Origin: Candidatus Saccharimonadota bacterium
Lineage (GTDB): Bacteria; Patescibacteriota; Saccharimonadia; Saccharimonadales; Saccharimonadaceae
DNA length: 64,000 bases
Assembly (NCBI GenBank): GCA_015999875.1
Contig: JAECRG010000002.1
Location: forward strand, 90,048 to 154,047
Direction: 5' to 3'
The stretch's first letter is position 1; every line of letters begins with the position of its first letter. This document shows, in pieces, positions 17,327-26,209 of the stretch. A model generated the notes under the pieces. That model was not told the DNA's origin, searched no databases, and saw nothing but the letters and a program-made list of their open reading frames with translations. The position numbers were made by a program, and so were the translations under genes.

Positions 17327-17363
17327 TTGCTTAGTGGGGCTATAGTCCCGTACAATAGTCCAT

Positions 17364-17783
17364 ATGATTATGTACTATACAGATGGCAGCGCGAGTCCAA
17401 ATCCAGGACCTGGAGGATTTGCGGTGATACGCGACGGAAAACCGCATGTTCTTGGCAGCGAAGAAGGTGATACAACAAATATCCGTATGGAAGGTATGGC
17501 TATCGTGGCGGCGCTTAAAGATGCAGCTGGCTCGCCGTGTAGTATCCATACAGACAGCGAGTTTTGGATCAACGTGATCACCAAATGGGCGCCAAACTGG
17601 GCCGCAAAAGGTTGGCAGAAAAAAGGTGGAGAAATTAAAAATCTCGATATTGTCAAAGAGGCATACACGCTCTACGGTGAATCTCAGGCGACTCTTGTAT
17701 GGGTTCGAGCCCATGTGGGCACCGAGCTCAACGAGATGGCTGACGAATGGGCTAACAAAGCGCGCGAAGGACAGCGTCTCTAA
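17364..17783 (+). CDS. rnhA: Ribonuclease H type I
   Basis: RNase HI cuts the RNA strand of RNA-DNA hybrids. The 139-residue protein has the four carboxylates and histidine of the family: D7 (YTDGSA), E43 (RMEGMA), D64 (HTDSE), H117 and D127 (RAHVGTELNEMADEWAN). The length is typical. TACAAT (17351-17356) lies 7 nt before ATG 17364, so the mRNA is leaderless. Confidence 0.95.
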   Translation: MIMYYTDGSASPNPGPGGFAVIRDGKPHVLGSEEGDTTNIRMEGMAIVAALKDAAGSPCSIHTDSEFWINVITKWAPNWAAKGWQKKGGEIKNLDIVKEAYTLYGESQATLVWVRAHVGTELNEMADEWANKAREGQRL

Positions 17784-17788
17784 GCGTT

Positions 17789-18364
17789 ATGCCTAGTCGA
17801 TCTCTTGGGGAGGGATCGCGAATTACGAGTGAGTATGCAAATAGTTTGATTCTAGGACAATTTAGTGAGCTTGAACAGGAGGCTTCAGTCGTTGCGGACA
17901 TAGCCTATGTTGAAAAAAAAGAGTGGCATGGAGAAAACGAAGAACATATATATTCGGCTAGTTATGTACCACCGGCAGGCAATAGGTCACCGGAAAGTCT
18001 GTCCATACGACACTCGAGCAAAATGTATCTTAATTGTATCAGCCCAGGCCTAGCGCCCTATGAGCTGTATGATAGGGTTTTTGACTATGGTTACAAATTA
18101 ACTGATGAGGTGCAAGTGGTATGTTCAGGTCTTCACCAATACTTTAAAAAAGGTGCAGCTATCCGGAGATATTACGAAGTCTCGGCTCATCTAACCATGG
18201 AGGATGTGAGTGAAGAGATAGGCATAGTCGCTGTCAATGGAACCGTCGTGCCAGGCTTGCCTCGCAAAGGAGATTTTTTGTCTCTTGCGGACTCAATGAA
18301 TACGCTGGACAGAAATGATGTGAAACGCGTGAAGCAGGCTGTTGCCTGGCTACTTGCAACATGA
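17789..18364 (+). CDS. Hypothetical protein, 191 aa
   Basis: I do not recognise this protein. It is a soluble, mixed alpha/beta protein with no signal peptide or obvious catalytic motif. It begins 5 nt after the rnhA stop and is likely translated from the same message. Its stop lies about 20 nt before the SAM riboswitch, so it ends the unit upstream of metK. Confidence 0.6.
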   Translation: MPSRSLGEGSRITSEYANSLILGQFSELEQEASVVADIAYVEKKEWHGENEEHIYSASYVPPAGNRSPESLSIRHSSKMYLNCISPGLAPYELYDRVFDYGYKLTDEVQVVCSGLHQYFKKGAAIRRYYEVSAHLTMEDVSEEIGIVAVNGTVVPGLPRKGDFLSLADSMNTLDRNDVKRVKQAVAWLLAT

Positions 18365-18383
18365 TACGATAAAAACTATTAAC

Positions 18384-18498
18384 ATCTAAGTATCAAGAGC
18401 GTGGCGAGGGACTGGCCCTATGACCCACCGGCAAACGGGTGTATTTCCATTACATCACGGTGCCAACTCCAGCCTGAACAATTTCAGGATAGATATGA
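18384..18498 (+). ncRNA. SAM-I (S-box) riboswitch aptamer
   Basis: The region matches the S-box core: TATCAAGAGC at the 5' side, GAGGGACTGGCCC with the kink-turn region, a CCGGCAAACGGG hairpin segment, GGTGCCAACTCCAGCC, the P4 hairpin CCTGAA/TTCAGG and the P1 3' strand GATA. P1 is short (4-5 bp). It lies directly upstream of metK, the SAM synthetase, which makes the ligand: classic end-product feedback. Confidence 0.95.
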
Positions 18499-18514
18499 GC
18501 AATCTTTTTGTACA

Positions 18515-18558
18515 TCTCTTTTCTGATCTGTTTGGGGCAGATAGAAAGGGGATTTTTT
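18515..18558 (+). terminator. Expression platform: terminator stem that contains the metK Shine-Dalgarno
   Basis: TCTCTTTTC (18515-18523) can pair with GAAAGGGGA (18544-18552) over nine positions including G-U pairs, and ATCTG (18526-18530) with CAGAT (18538-18542). Six Ts (18553-18558) follow and directly touch the ATG. The 3' strand is also the metK ribosome binding site. With SAM bound, this hairpin could stop both transcription and translation. Confidence 0.75.
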
Positions 18559-19533
18559 ATGTCTGTACAAACCAATTACCGAACCGCTGAGAGCGTCAGC
18601 CCAAAACATCCGGATAAACTATGTGATCAGATATCTGACGCAATATTGGACGCACATCTAGCTACGGATCCAAATGCACGCGTAGCTGTGGATGTGGCCG
18701 GCGGGCATGGTACGGTATTTGTAACAGGAGAAATCACATCAGTTGCACAGGTGGATGTTGAGTCAATCATACAGCGGATCGCTGGAGATGTAGAAGTTAT
18801 CAATACGCTTGCGCCACAGAGTACGGAGATTGCTCAGGGTGTGGACGATGGTGGGGCGGGTGACCAGGGGATTATGATTGGCTACGCTACAAGCGAAACT
18901 CCTGAATTATTACCACTCGAAGTAGTGCTATCTCGCACGCTTAATCAAAAACTGTATGAACATTGGCCATATGACGGCAAGACTCAGGTGACGCTCGATG
19001 GTGCTGAAATCGTGAGTGTAGTGGCCAGCTTTCAAAATGCGACACACGATGAACTGCAGAATGTGGTGGAAGTGTGGCTGGATGAGCAGACGATCGCATC
19101 TGTGCGTGATGAGGTACAGCTATTTATCAATCCTGCAGGAGATTGGCAGGTTGGCGGTTTCGATGCGGATGCAGGTTTGACGGGTCGTAAGCTTACAGTC
19201 GACAACTATGGACCGCGCATCCCAATTGGCGGCGGCGCATTTAGTGGTAAAGATCCAAGCAAGGTAGATCGAAGTGCTGCCTATATTGCTCGCAAAATCG
19301 CAGTAGAGTATCTCAAGAGTCGAAATGCAAGCGAAGTGTTTGTGCGACTTGCATATGCGATAGGTTACGACCAGCCGCTTGAGGCGACGGTGATTGTCGA
19401 TGGTCAACAGGAGAGAGTGAGTGGCTACGATCTATCTCCTAACGGTATTATTAAGACACTTAGGTTAAAACGGCCAATTTATGAACAGACCGCTCGCTAT
19501 GGACATTTTGGTCATGAGTTTGACTGGGATTGA
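18559..19533 (+). CDS. metK: S-adenosylmethionine synthetase
   Basis: This enzyme makes SAM from methionine and ATP. The protein of 324 residues has the family motifs GAGDQGIMIGYAT, a Gly-rich loop GGGAFSGKDPSKVDRSAAY and the C-terminal RYGHFGHEF. It is about 60 residues shorter than E. coli MetK (384), with losses mainly in the middle. The N-terminal SVSEGHPDK motif is changed to SVSPKHPDK, so a usually conserved Glu is missing. The start is ATG 18559, after GAAAGGGG, directly after the riboswitch hairpin; an upstream in-frame ATG at 18508 would lie inside the expression platform. Regulated by the SAM-I riboswitch. Confidence 0.93.
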   Translation: MSVQTNYRTAESVSPKHPDKLCDQISDAILDAHLATDPNARVAVDVAGGHGTVFVTGEITSVAQVDVESIIQRIAGDVEVINTLAPQSTEIAQGVDDGGAGDQGIMIGYATSETPELLPLEVVLSRTLNQKLYEHWPYDGKTQVTLDGAEIVSVVASFQNATHDELQNVVEVWLDEQTIASVRDEVQLFINPAGDWQVGGFDADAGLTGRKLTVDNYGPRIPIGGGAFSGKDPSKVDRSAAYIARKIAVEYLKSRNASEVFVRLAYAIGYDQPLEATVIVDGQQERVSGYDLSPNGIIKTLRLKRPIYEQTARYGHFGHEFDWD

Positions 19534-19582
19534 TGTTGTCTCCAAAATATGCGATATTGATACAAACTACAGGGAGACATAA

Positions 19583-20218
19583 GTGGCTGAATTATTACGA
19601 GGCGAGCAGTTAAATGGGGACGCAGCGGAACGTATTGAGGGAGAGGGCATATATTCGCCTGATTATGATATTGCGTTGTCTCACCAGGATGCAGACCGCG
19701 ACCCCGCACAACTAGACGCGGTACTTGGGTTGCAGGCATTCGTGATGAGTAGGGTTTATCCTCAGGCGACGCGAACCCGGGCCAGTCCATTAAAAACACC
19801 GCGTAGGCATGGATTCGCAATCGTGCGAGAAAGCATCCATAGCCATGAGTCGGCATATGACGGTACGAAAGAGCAGTACATGGCGTATCTAGTGAGTAAA
19901 TATAACAGCTCTATATGGAGTATGCGTGTGCGCTTCAGGAGTAACACACTGAGTCGTGAGGAAAAGGCCAAGACAATGCTTGAGGACTATAGTTTTATGT
20001 GGACACGAGACCGGGTGCTTACTGCAGCAGCGTTCGATGGTCATCTTGTAGTAAATGATTCTACGACGAATGCTACAAATGATATCCACCATAGTGTCCG
20101 TCCTGTTGCAAACGGTGAGATCTTAGAATTGCCGGAGAGGATACTTGATCATGCGACATTGTCAGGGGCGATGAATCCAAGAAGTTGGTACCATACGAGA
20201 CTAGATAAAGCTGGTTAA
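19583..20218 (+). CDS. Hypothetical protein, 211 aa
   Basis: I do not recognise this protein. It is soluble, Arg- and His-rich, without membrane segments. It starts at GTG 19583 after AGGGAG (19571-19576), 49 nt downstream of metK, so it could be read from the riboswitch-controlled message or from its own weak TACAAA box. The central part (about 70-140) is predicted alpha/beta. No domain could be assigned. Confidence 0.6.
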   Translation: MAELLRGEQLNGDAAERIEGEGIYSPDYDIALSHQDADRDPAQLDAVLGLQAFVMSRVYPQATRTRASPLKTPRRHGFAIVRESIHSHESAYDGTKEQYMAYLVSKYNSSIWSMRVRFRSNTLSREEKAKTMLEDYSFMWTRDRVLTAAAFDGHLVVNDSTTNATNDIHHSVRPVANGEILELPERILDHATLSGAMNPRSWYHTRLDKAG

Positions 20219-20275
20219 GTGAGTGAGTTCTTTGATACAATACTAGGTAGTTGTAAACAAAACGAAAGTTAGAAT

Positions 20276-21259
20276 ATGGAAGAATCAAAAGAACGCGAAG
20301 CGACCGATATTTTTTTATGGGCAAATAACATTGATGGAGTAAAAAACGAGCTGGACGTTGAGTTGTTTCTTTTTAACAAAAACTACACACCGTACAGTAC
20401 GAATTTTGCGAGTGAACTGAATGCGCAAATAAAACCGCTATTTCTCTATGATGTACTCGGTTTTGTCACTATGGGTGCGGGCACAGGCCTCAGTGTGCGT
20501 GATTTTGAGCTTAGTGACGGGGAGGAGAATACTCTTCTACGGACAGATCTTGAAAAAGTTGGACGTGCCGAGACGCTACTGCATCTCATCGAGCACGAGC
20601 GCCACGACATTGTGGAGTTTAGCGAAGAAGAGCATGAATTCAAGCGTATCAAGGGTATTGCTGCGAAGTTTACGCACAAAGACGATCCTACTAAGAAATT
20701 CTATGTGATCAAGATGATCCAGCAGAGCAATGTCCTTAAGGGTGCAACATCGTGGGAATTCCGCGAAGGCAAATTTGGTGCTTTTGCCGCTGAAGTTGGG
20801 TTTAAGCTCCCGACAGATAATCAGGTTGTTGTGATCGACAAAGATATCTTTGTGTTTAATCAAGGCAAATTTGAACGCTTGTTTAATTACGATTACAAGA
20901 AACAGGCTATAGCCGATGCGCGCGTGGCAGAGATCGAGAGTCAATATAAACTCAGTTTCCCAGAAGGCGTCTCGCTGCAGGATATGGTGCGTGAGCGCAA
21001 GAAGATCGTGACTAAGCTACAGAAACTTGAAGTCGGTGGCGTGACACAGGAGCAGGCCGTAGAGTATGCAGACGAGATGCAACTCGACATCATGACGGAT
21101 GACTCGGGCGCTATCATTATCATGGACGGCCACGATCTAGATACATTTGTCTCACTGATCAACGAAGACTATATGACGAGCCAGATTACTGGCAAGCGTT
21201 ATGAAATTAAGAGCAAGAAGCTGCTCGACGAGCCTGACGGTGAGCCGCCACGAGGCTAA
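20276..21259 (+). CDS. DUF4868 (KwaB-like) protein
   Basis: The 327-residue protein resembles the DUF4868 family, which includes KwaB of the Kiwa anti-phage system. Recognised features are the C-terminal segment with VVVIDKDIFVFNQGKFERLFNYDY and the helical ending. In Kiwa, KwaB works with the small membrane protein KwaA and binds DNA. No KwaA-like membrane protein is next to it, and no other defence gene is visible, so this is a solitary DUF4868 gene. TACAAT at 20236-20241 gives a leader of about 28 nt. The family call is from memory of sequence patterns, hence moderate confidence. Confidence 0.65.
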   Translation: MEESKEREATDIFLWANNIDGVKNELDVELFLFNKNYTPYSTNFASELNAQIKPLFLYDVLGFVTMGAGTGLSVRDFELSDGEENTLLRTDLEKVGRAETLLHLIEHERHDIVEFSEEEHEFKRIKGIAAKFTHKDDPTKKFYVIKMIQQSNVLKGATSWEFREGKFGAFAAEVGFKLPTDNQVVVIDKDIFVFNQGKFERLFNYDYKKQAIADARVAEIESQYKLSFPEGVSLQDMVRERKKIVTKLQKLEVGGVTQEQAVEYADEMQLDIMTDDSGAIIIMDGHDLDTFVSLINEDYMTSQITGKRYEIKSKKLLDEPDGEPPRG

Positions 21260-21265
21260 GCCCTT

Positions 21266-21919
21266 CTAGGGTGTTATATCAAACGAGTAACGTGGTGAGA
21301 GGGTGATTTGGCAGAGCATTAGGTTTGTTCCGGCAGGGCCGACTGGCGTAGTTGTTTTGGGGCAAGTAGTGCCTATAAAGGCCTGACTTATAATGACGCT
21401 GTTTGTGCCTTGATACGTAACATACGGAGTAACCATCCAGTCGTAATCTCCGCCAAACTGCTGGTTTGATGGAAGCTTGCCAACTGATGATAGTTGGGTA
21501 TTGAGGCTTGTGTTGACGGCGTGACGTGCTTGCCAATTGCCCGAGCCGTACGACATGATATTGCGACAATAGCCTTCCGCAGGGTTAGCTGTTTCCGCAG
21601 GAGACCATCGTGCAGACGCAGCAGGAGGAGAACCCCATGAGCTGAACTCATCATCTATCTGGGTCTTTGTGGGAAACCCGGAACCAAGGCAGTAACCACC
21701 GAGAGCGGGTACGCTAGGATATTTCTTTTCCTGGGCGGCATAGATTGTGAAAATATTTTCCCAGCCTTTCATCTCATTGAGACGCTCTAAATTATATGCG
21801 CGGTCTTGTACGCCGTTAAACATTACTATGCCGATTGCTGCTAGTATGCCAATCATAGCTATAACTACGATCAGCTCAACGATAGTGAAGCCTAGTTTTT
21901 TGTGAACTCGATATAGCAT
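21266..21919 (-). CDS. Type IV pilin-like protein (GspG/PulG type)
   Basis: This is a type IV filament subunit of 217 residues. It has a class III signal: short basic leader MLYRVHKKLG, then FTIVELIVVIAMIGILAAIG, with cleavage expected after Gly10 and Glu5 of the mature protein present. The extracellular domain has paired cysteines (GYCLGSG, GYCRN, TTCPK and MLCQ). ATG 21919 follows CAGGAGC with good spacing, and the gene overlaps the upstream pilin gene by 28 nt. The two proteins share the C-terminal layout and probably arose by duplication. Confidence 0.9.
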   Translation of the reverse strand: MLYRVHKKLGFTIVELIVVIAMIGILAAIGIVMFNGVQDRAYNLERLNEMKGWENIFTIYAAQEKKYPSVPALGGYCLGSGFPTKTQIDDEFSSWGSPPAASARWSPAETANPAEGYCRNIMSYGSGNWQARHAVNTSLNTQLSSVGKLPSNQQFGGDYDWMVTPYVTYQGTNSVIISQAFIGTTCPKTTTPVGPAGTNLMLCQITLSPRYSFDITP

Positions 21920-22413
21920 ATTGTAGCTCCTGCGTAAGATGTGTCTTTTGTGATGCCAGTAGGGCAGTCGGTGTTTTCGTATGAATGATACACCCGAATC
22001 GCTCCTGGTGTGCCTGTTATGAATTGTACCCATGGTCCTACGTAGCCACGAGCGGCCGTGTGCTTGTAAATCGGAAGTGTACCTACTTTTGCAAGCTGCT
22101 GCATGATTGTACTGGTTGCGTTTTCGGTGATAGGGCTGCCGCCGCCCTTGCATCTTCCACTTGGGAAACCGGTGCCCAGGCAGTGTTCACCAGTAATGGC
22201 TACACCTGAATCATTCGCGTTCGGATAGACCGTGTTTTTGCTGCGGAATGTCTCAAAACGCTTTGCCCAGTCTTTGTGCTCGCTTGCTCGCACGTCGTCG
22301 CGGCTATTTCTTAGTGTGGCTGACCAACTGACTATTCCTATGCTTGCAAGTATAGCGACAACAACGCAGACGATGATAATTTCTACGATGGTAAATCCTG
22401 GAGATTTTTGCAT
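21892..22413 (-). CDS. Type IV pilin-like protein
   Basis: The 173-residue protein has a prepilin signal: MQKSPG then FTIVEIIIVCVVVAILASIG, with Glu5 of the mature chain present. Four cysteines lie in the globular part (EHCLGTG, GRCKGG, TDCPTG, ICYIE), as in its downstream neighbour. A TATGAT box (22420-22425, minus) ends 6 nt before ATG 22413, so the operon mRNA should be exactly leaderless. Assembly genes are not in the window, so these are probably minor pilins or pseudopilins acting with a system encoded elsewhere. Confidence 0.9.
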   Translation of the reverse strand: MQKSPGFTIVEIIIVCVVVAILASIGIVSWSATLRNSRDDVRASEHKDWAKRFETFRSKNTVYPNANDSGVAITGEHCLGTGFPSGRCKGGGSPITENATSTIMQQLAKVGTLPIYKHTAARGYVGPWVQFITGTPGAIRVYHSYENTDCPTGITKDTSYAGATICYIEFTKN

Positions 22414-22456
22414 AATCTAATCATAAGCGATTTATAGAGATGATACAATAGTAGTA

Positions 22457-24007
22457 ATGAGACAAGATATTGCATTGGAGGTGCTACTTGACGGGCATAG
22501 CGCACTGCTGACAGGCCCGGCTGGTACTGGTAAAACATACCTGCTGAATCAGTTTATAAGTACCGCAAAGGCTGAGGGTAAGCATGTGTCAGTTACTGCT
22601 ACGACAGGACTTGCGGCAACACATCTTGGCGGTAATACGATTCATGCGTGGAGCGGGATGGGTATTGCTGATGCTGTGAATCCAGGCTTTGCGGATCATA
22701 TAAGTAAGACAAGACGCGAGACGATCGAGAAAACAGACGTGCTGATTATCGATGAGATCAGTATGCTGCACGATTTTCGTCTCGATATGGTAGATGAGAT
22801 TTGCCGATTGGTTCGTCGCAAAGACGAGCCGTTCGGTGGTATACAGATTGTCATGAGTGGTGATTTCTTTCAGTTGCCACCAGTAAATCGACAAGATTCA
22901 CGAGCTGGAGGTTTCGTGGTGAGTAGTCAAGTGTGGCAAGAGCTTGACCCGGTCGTGCTTTATCTTGACGAGCAACACCGGCAAGATGATGAAGAGCTTC
23001 TAGAGATTCTCACGGCTCTTAGGGCGGGCGATATACGTCGGCATCACGCAGAAAAACTGCTCGCACGTGCCGAAGTAGAGCCGGACAATCCGGATACCAT
23101 CACGGAGCTGCATACGGTCAATATAGATGTAGATACTATTAATCACGCCAAGCTCGCAGCACTTGATACAGAAGAACGAGAGTTTCAACAGTTTACTACT
23201 GGCTCTGCTAATTACGTCGAGACGCTGCAACGCTCAGTGCTTGCGCCATCTCAACTAGTGCTACGAAAAGGCGCACTGGTGATGGCTGTCAAGAACTCAC
23301 CTCAGCGCACCTATGCAAACGGCAGTATTGGTACGGTAGTGGATTTCGAGCCGGGCACAGACTACCCAGTAGTGGAGTTTCGAAATGGCCGCACTGTCAC
23401 GATGGTGCCGGATAGCTGGGAATTGCGCGATGGTGACAAGAAGCGCGCCAGCATCAGTCAGGTGCCTCTGCGACTGGCGTGGGCAATTACTGTACACAAG
23501 AGTCAAGGTATGACTCTCGACGCAGCGCGTATTGATTTACGCAAGGCATTTGTGCCGGGCATGGGATATGTCGCGCTCTCTCGTGTTAAAAATATTGAAA
23601 GCCTGTATCTCTATGGCATCAATCGTACTGCACTGTCTATCAGCGAAGACGCACTGGCTATCGACGACGTGCTTCGTGTCAAGACGAAAAACGATTCGAC
23701 GCGATTTGCATATTTGGCCGAGCGAGCCGCCAAGCGCGCAGAAGAGGCGAAGAACCCTGCTAAGATTAAGAAAAAGGCGGGTGCCTCGGGCTGGTCGGAA
23801 AAAATTGCAAAAATGCGCGAGACATATCCAAACGCATACAAACCCTGGACTAATCAAGATGATGCGATGCTGAAGCAAGAATTCCAAAACGGTCGTAACG
23901 CAAAAGCGTTATCTGAGTTACTTGGTCGGCACGAAGGGAGCATCACTATGCGCCTACAAAAGCACTTCGGCGACGACATAATATCAGAAAGTGACCTGGC
24001 TATTTGA
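22457..24007 (+). CDS. Pif1/RecD-like superfamily 1B DNA helicase
   Basis: This 5'-3' DNA helicase of 516 residues shows Walker A GPAGTGKT (20-27), Walker B LIIDEISML, QHRQ-like motif (DEQHRQ), and the C-terminal UvrD-like motif AITVHKSQGMT with YVALSRVKN, as in Pif1 and RecD2. The last about 70 residues form a Myb/SANT-like helix-turn-helix (WTNQDDAMLKQEF...) that may guide it to DNA or a partner. TACAAT (22444-22449) ends 7 nt before ATG 22457: leaderless. It is divergent from the pilin operon and overlaps the convergent gene by 8 nt. Confidence 0.92.
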   Translation: MRQDIALEVLLDGHSALLTGPAGTGKTYLLNQFISTAKAEGKHVSVTATTGLAATHLGGNTIHAWSGMGIADAVNPGFADHISKTRRETIEKTDVLIIDEISMLHDFRLDMVDEICRLVRRKDEPFGGIQIVMSGDFFQLPPVNRQDSRAGGFVVSSQVWQELDPVVLYLDEQHRQDDEELLEILTALRAGDIRRHHAEKLLARAEVEPDNPDTITELHTVNIDVDTINHAKLAALDTEEREFQQFTTGSANYVETLQRSVLAPSQLVLRKGALVMAVKNSPQRTYANGSIGTVVDFEPGTDYPVVEFRNGRTVTMVPDSWELRDGDKKRASISQVPLRLAWAITVHKSQGMTLDAARIDLRKAFVPGMGYVALSRVKNIESLYLYGINRTALSISEDALAIDDVLRVKTKNDSTRFAYLAERAAKRAEEAKNPAKIKKKAGASGWSEKIAKMRETYPNAYKPWTNQDDAMLKQEFQNGRNAKALSELLGRHEGSITMRLQKHFGDDIISESDLAI

Positions 24008-24845
24008 TGTCGATGACTTTGATTGTGCCATCGGTGATAAAAGTACCAAATTGTTGACCGCGAAAGCGGTAGGGCTCGCCAGGTTCACTTGCATCGGTTG
24101 ACTTGATTAGCCCAGCATCTCGTAGTGTGCCAATAGTATAATCACGCTCCACGTCGGCATTGTGGTCAATGGCGTGTGTGATTGTGCCAGTGCGAAATCG
24201 TACGCCGATAGGGTGTACATCTTCGGTGCAGGCTGCCACCCATACTTCTTTTTCACCAGATATCCATTTGAAAAGCTTCTTGCTCCAGAAGTCAAAATGA
24301 TTATGATCAGGTTTCTCTGCAAGTGGTGCTTCCAGACGCCATAGCCGCAGATGATGACGAGAACGAGCACTCATGCGGCCGTTTGTCGGTATTTGAAATG
24401 CCACATCGTGTTTGCGATTAAAAAGATACAAACTACTAACTGGTGCAGTGGGGTACGCCATATTGAGTACAATTGATGCACCTTCACGAAGCATATTCAT
24501 AAGCGTCGGAGGGTCTGCTTTGTACCAGCCAGCTTGCGCAAATGCTTTTTCGAGCTGTTTTTGGTCTTTGACGATGATAGCAAGATTGACTGGATCCGAA
24601 GCCCAGCCATCACCAGTAGTTACATACAGGGGAATATGATCATGCTTCACGATGACATGATACAGGCGAAACAACGCTGGTATAACGAGATAGGCGAGTA
24701 GGCAATACGCTATCAAGATAGCAAAAAAGGTCGGAAGGCGCTTGTCAGCATAGGGGACTATTTCAAACACAATAAACCAGATAGCTACACCACCAATTGA
24801 AAAAACCAGAATACGCCAAAGCGTGTGGAGCAGAAGAGTAACCAT
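24000..24845 (-). CDS. LssY C-terminal domain membrane protein
   Basis: The protein of 281 residues has two N-terminal membrane segments (about 7-30 and 38-62) and a large soluble domain with DPVNLAIIVKD, FAQAGW, FQIPT and WRLEAP. That set resembles the LssY C-terminal domain found with PAP2 phosphatases, but no phosphatase domain is attached. The start is ATG 24845, because a minus-strand TATGAT (24852-24857) ends 6 nt upstream; longer in-frame starts lie before the promoter. Role unknown, perhaps envelope lipid related. Confidence 0.75.
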   Translation of the reverse strand: MVTLLLHTLWRILVFSIGGVAIWFIVFEIVPYADKRLPTFFAILIAYCLLAYLVIPALFRLYHVIVKHDHIPLYVTTGDGWASDPVNLAIIVKDQKQLEKAFAQAGWYKADPPTLMNMLREGASIVLNMAYPTAPVSSLYLFNRKHDVAFQIPTNGRMSARSRHHLRLWRLEAPLAEKPDHNHFDFWSKKLFKWISGEKEVWVAACTEDVHPIGVRFRTGTITHAIDHNADVERDYTIGTLRDAGLIKSTDASEPGEPYRFRGQQFGTFITDGTIKVIDIK

Positions 24846-24937
24846 ATAGATATCATACACCATAAGAGGCACGGTATTTGATAGCAAATATAGGTAAGCC
24901 AACTATCTTCGCATCTCCTAGTGTTATAATAATGAGT

Positions 24938-26209
24938 ATGCCAAAAACGCCTCAAACGTTTTCAAAACACTTTCTCTGGGGTGCAGCCACCTCGGCTCAT
25001 CAGGTAGAGGGGGGCAATCACAACACATGGAGCGTGTGGGAGCTTGAAAATGCTCGCGCACTTGCCGCTCGCGCCTTGTATCAATATGGTGATCTATCTT
25101 CATGGGGTTATACATCTAAGCTAGCGACAAATCCGGCAAACTATGTTTCTGGACGAGCGGTCGATCACTATAAGCGCTACGAGCAGGATTTTGATTTGCT
25201 CGGCGACCTCAACATGAATGCGTTTCGCTTTAGTATTGAGTGGTCACGTATCGAGCCACAAGAGGGTGCATGGAATGTCGAGGCTATCGCGCACTACAAG
25301 ACATACATAGACACGCTTCATAAGCGTGGTATTGAGCCGGTCATGACTCTTTTTCACTTTACGTTGCCAGTCTGGTTCGCCGAGAAGGGCGGATTTGAAA
25401 AGCGCGCTAACATCAAGTATTTCCTGCGATATGTTGAAAAAGTGATGGAAGAGCTCAGTACGAATGTTCGCTACGCAATTACTATCAACGAGCCAAACAT
25501 TTATTCTGAGCGTAGTTATCATGAAGGCGCATGGCCACCAAATACTCAGAGCAATTGGAAGACTTTGGCGGTGATGAACAATCTTATTCGCGCACACAAT
25601 CAGGCGGCAGTGTTGATCTATAAGCTTAAACCTCGCATGAAGGTTTCAATCGCCTACCATACTGCATATATCTATGCGGGCGATGATGCATGGCTTAGCC
25701 AGCTGAGTGCATCTTTTATGCAATACGTGCACGACGATTATTACCTGAAGCGTGTATATAAAAACTGTGATTTCTTGGGTATAAATTACTACCGTAGCTA
25801 CCGTGTATACGGTTATCGCATTCACAACCCAGAGCAGCACCACAGTGATTTGGGTTGGGAAATTAGCCCGGACAATATTGAGCACGCACTCGTGCGACTT
25901 CACGACAAATACAAACTACCGATTTTGATTACAGAAAACGGTATTGCCGATGCCCGCGATGAAAAGCGCCAAGCATGGATCGAAGCGACGATTCGTGCAA
26001 TGCTTGCCGCGCAGAGCGAAGGCGTGAATCTGATTGGCTATTTACACTGGAGCCTGCTCGATAATATCGAACTCGACAGTGGCCGCTGGCCTCGATTTGG
26101 TTTAGCGCAGGTAAATTACCTCACGATGGAGCGTAAACTTCGTCCTAGCGCAGTCTGGTTTGGAAAAGTCATCAAGCGCCTGCGGAAGGCAGAAAAGGAA
26201 GAATCATGA
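24938..26209 (+). CDS. Glycoside hydrolase family 1 (beta-glucosidase/6-phospho-beta-glucosidase type)
   Basis: This retaining beta-glycosidase of 423 residues has the GH1 start FLWGAATSAHQVEGG, acid/base Glu in TINEPN (about E185) and nucleophile in ILITENG (about E333). The subfamily residues that would decide between phosphorylated and free sugars are not clear to me. TATAAT (24925-24930) ends 7 nt before ATG 24938. The gene overlaps YvcK by ATGA, so sugar use and the carbon-linked regulator are co-expressed. There is no signal peptide: it acts on imported disaccharides. Confidence 0.92.
   Translation: MPKTPQTFSKHFLWGAATSAHQVEGGNHNTWSVWELENARALAARALYQYGDLSSWGYTSKLATNPANYVSGRAVDHYKRYEQDFDLLGDLNMNAFRFSIEWSRIEPQEGAWNVEAIAHYKTYIDTLHKRGIEPVMTLFHFTLPVWFAEKGGFEKRANIKYFLRYVEKVMEELSTNVRYAITINEPNIYSERSYHEGAWPPNTQSNWKTLAVMNNLIRAHNQAAVLIYKLKPRMKVSIAYHTAYIYAGDDAWLSQLSASFMQYVHDDYYLKRVYKNCDFLGINYYRSYRVYGYRIHNPEQHHSDLGWEISPDNIEHALVRLHDKYKLPILITENGIADARDEKRQAWIEATIRAMLAAQSEGVNLIGYLHWSLLDNIELDSGRWPRFGLAQVNYLTMERKLRPSAVWFGKVIKRLRKAEKEES

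Noticed and set aside
17700..17722. tRNA T-loop-like GGTTCGAGCC
   Set aside because: It lies inside the rnhA coding sequence, and no acceptor, D or anticodon stems surround it.
20276..22413. Complete Kiwa (KwaAB) defence system
   Set aside because: Only a KwaB-like gene is present. Neighbours are pilins, metK and orphans; no KwaA-like membrane protein is adjacent.
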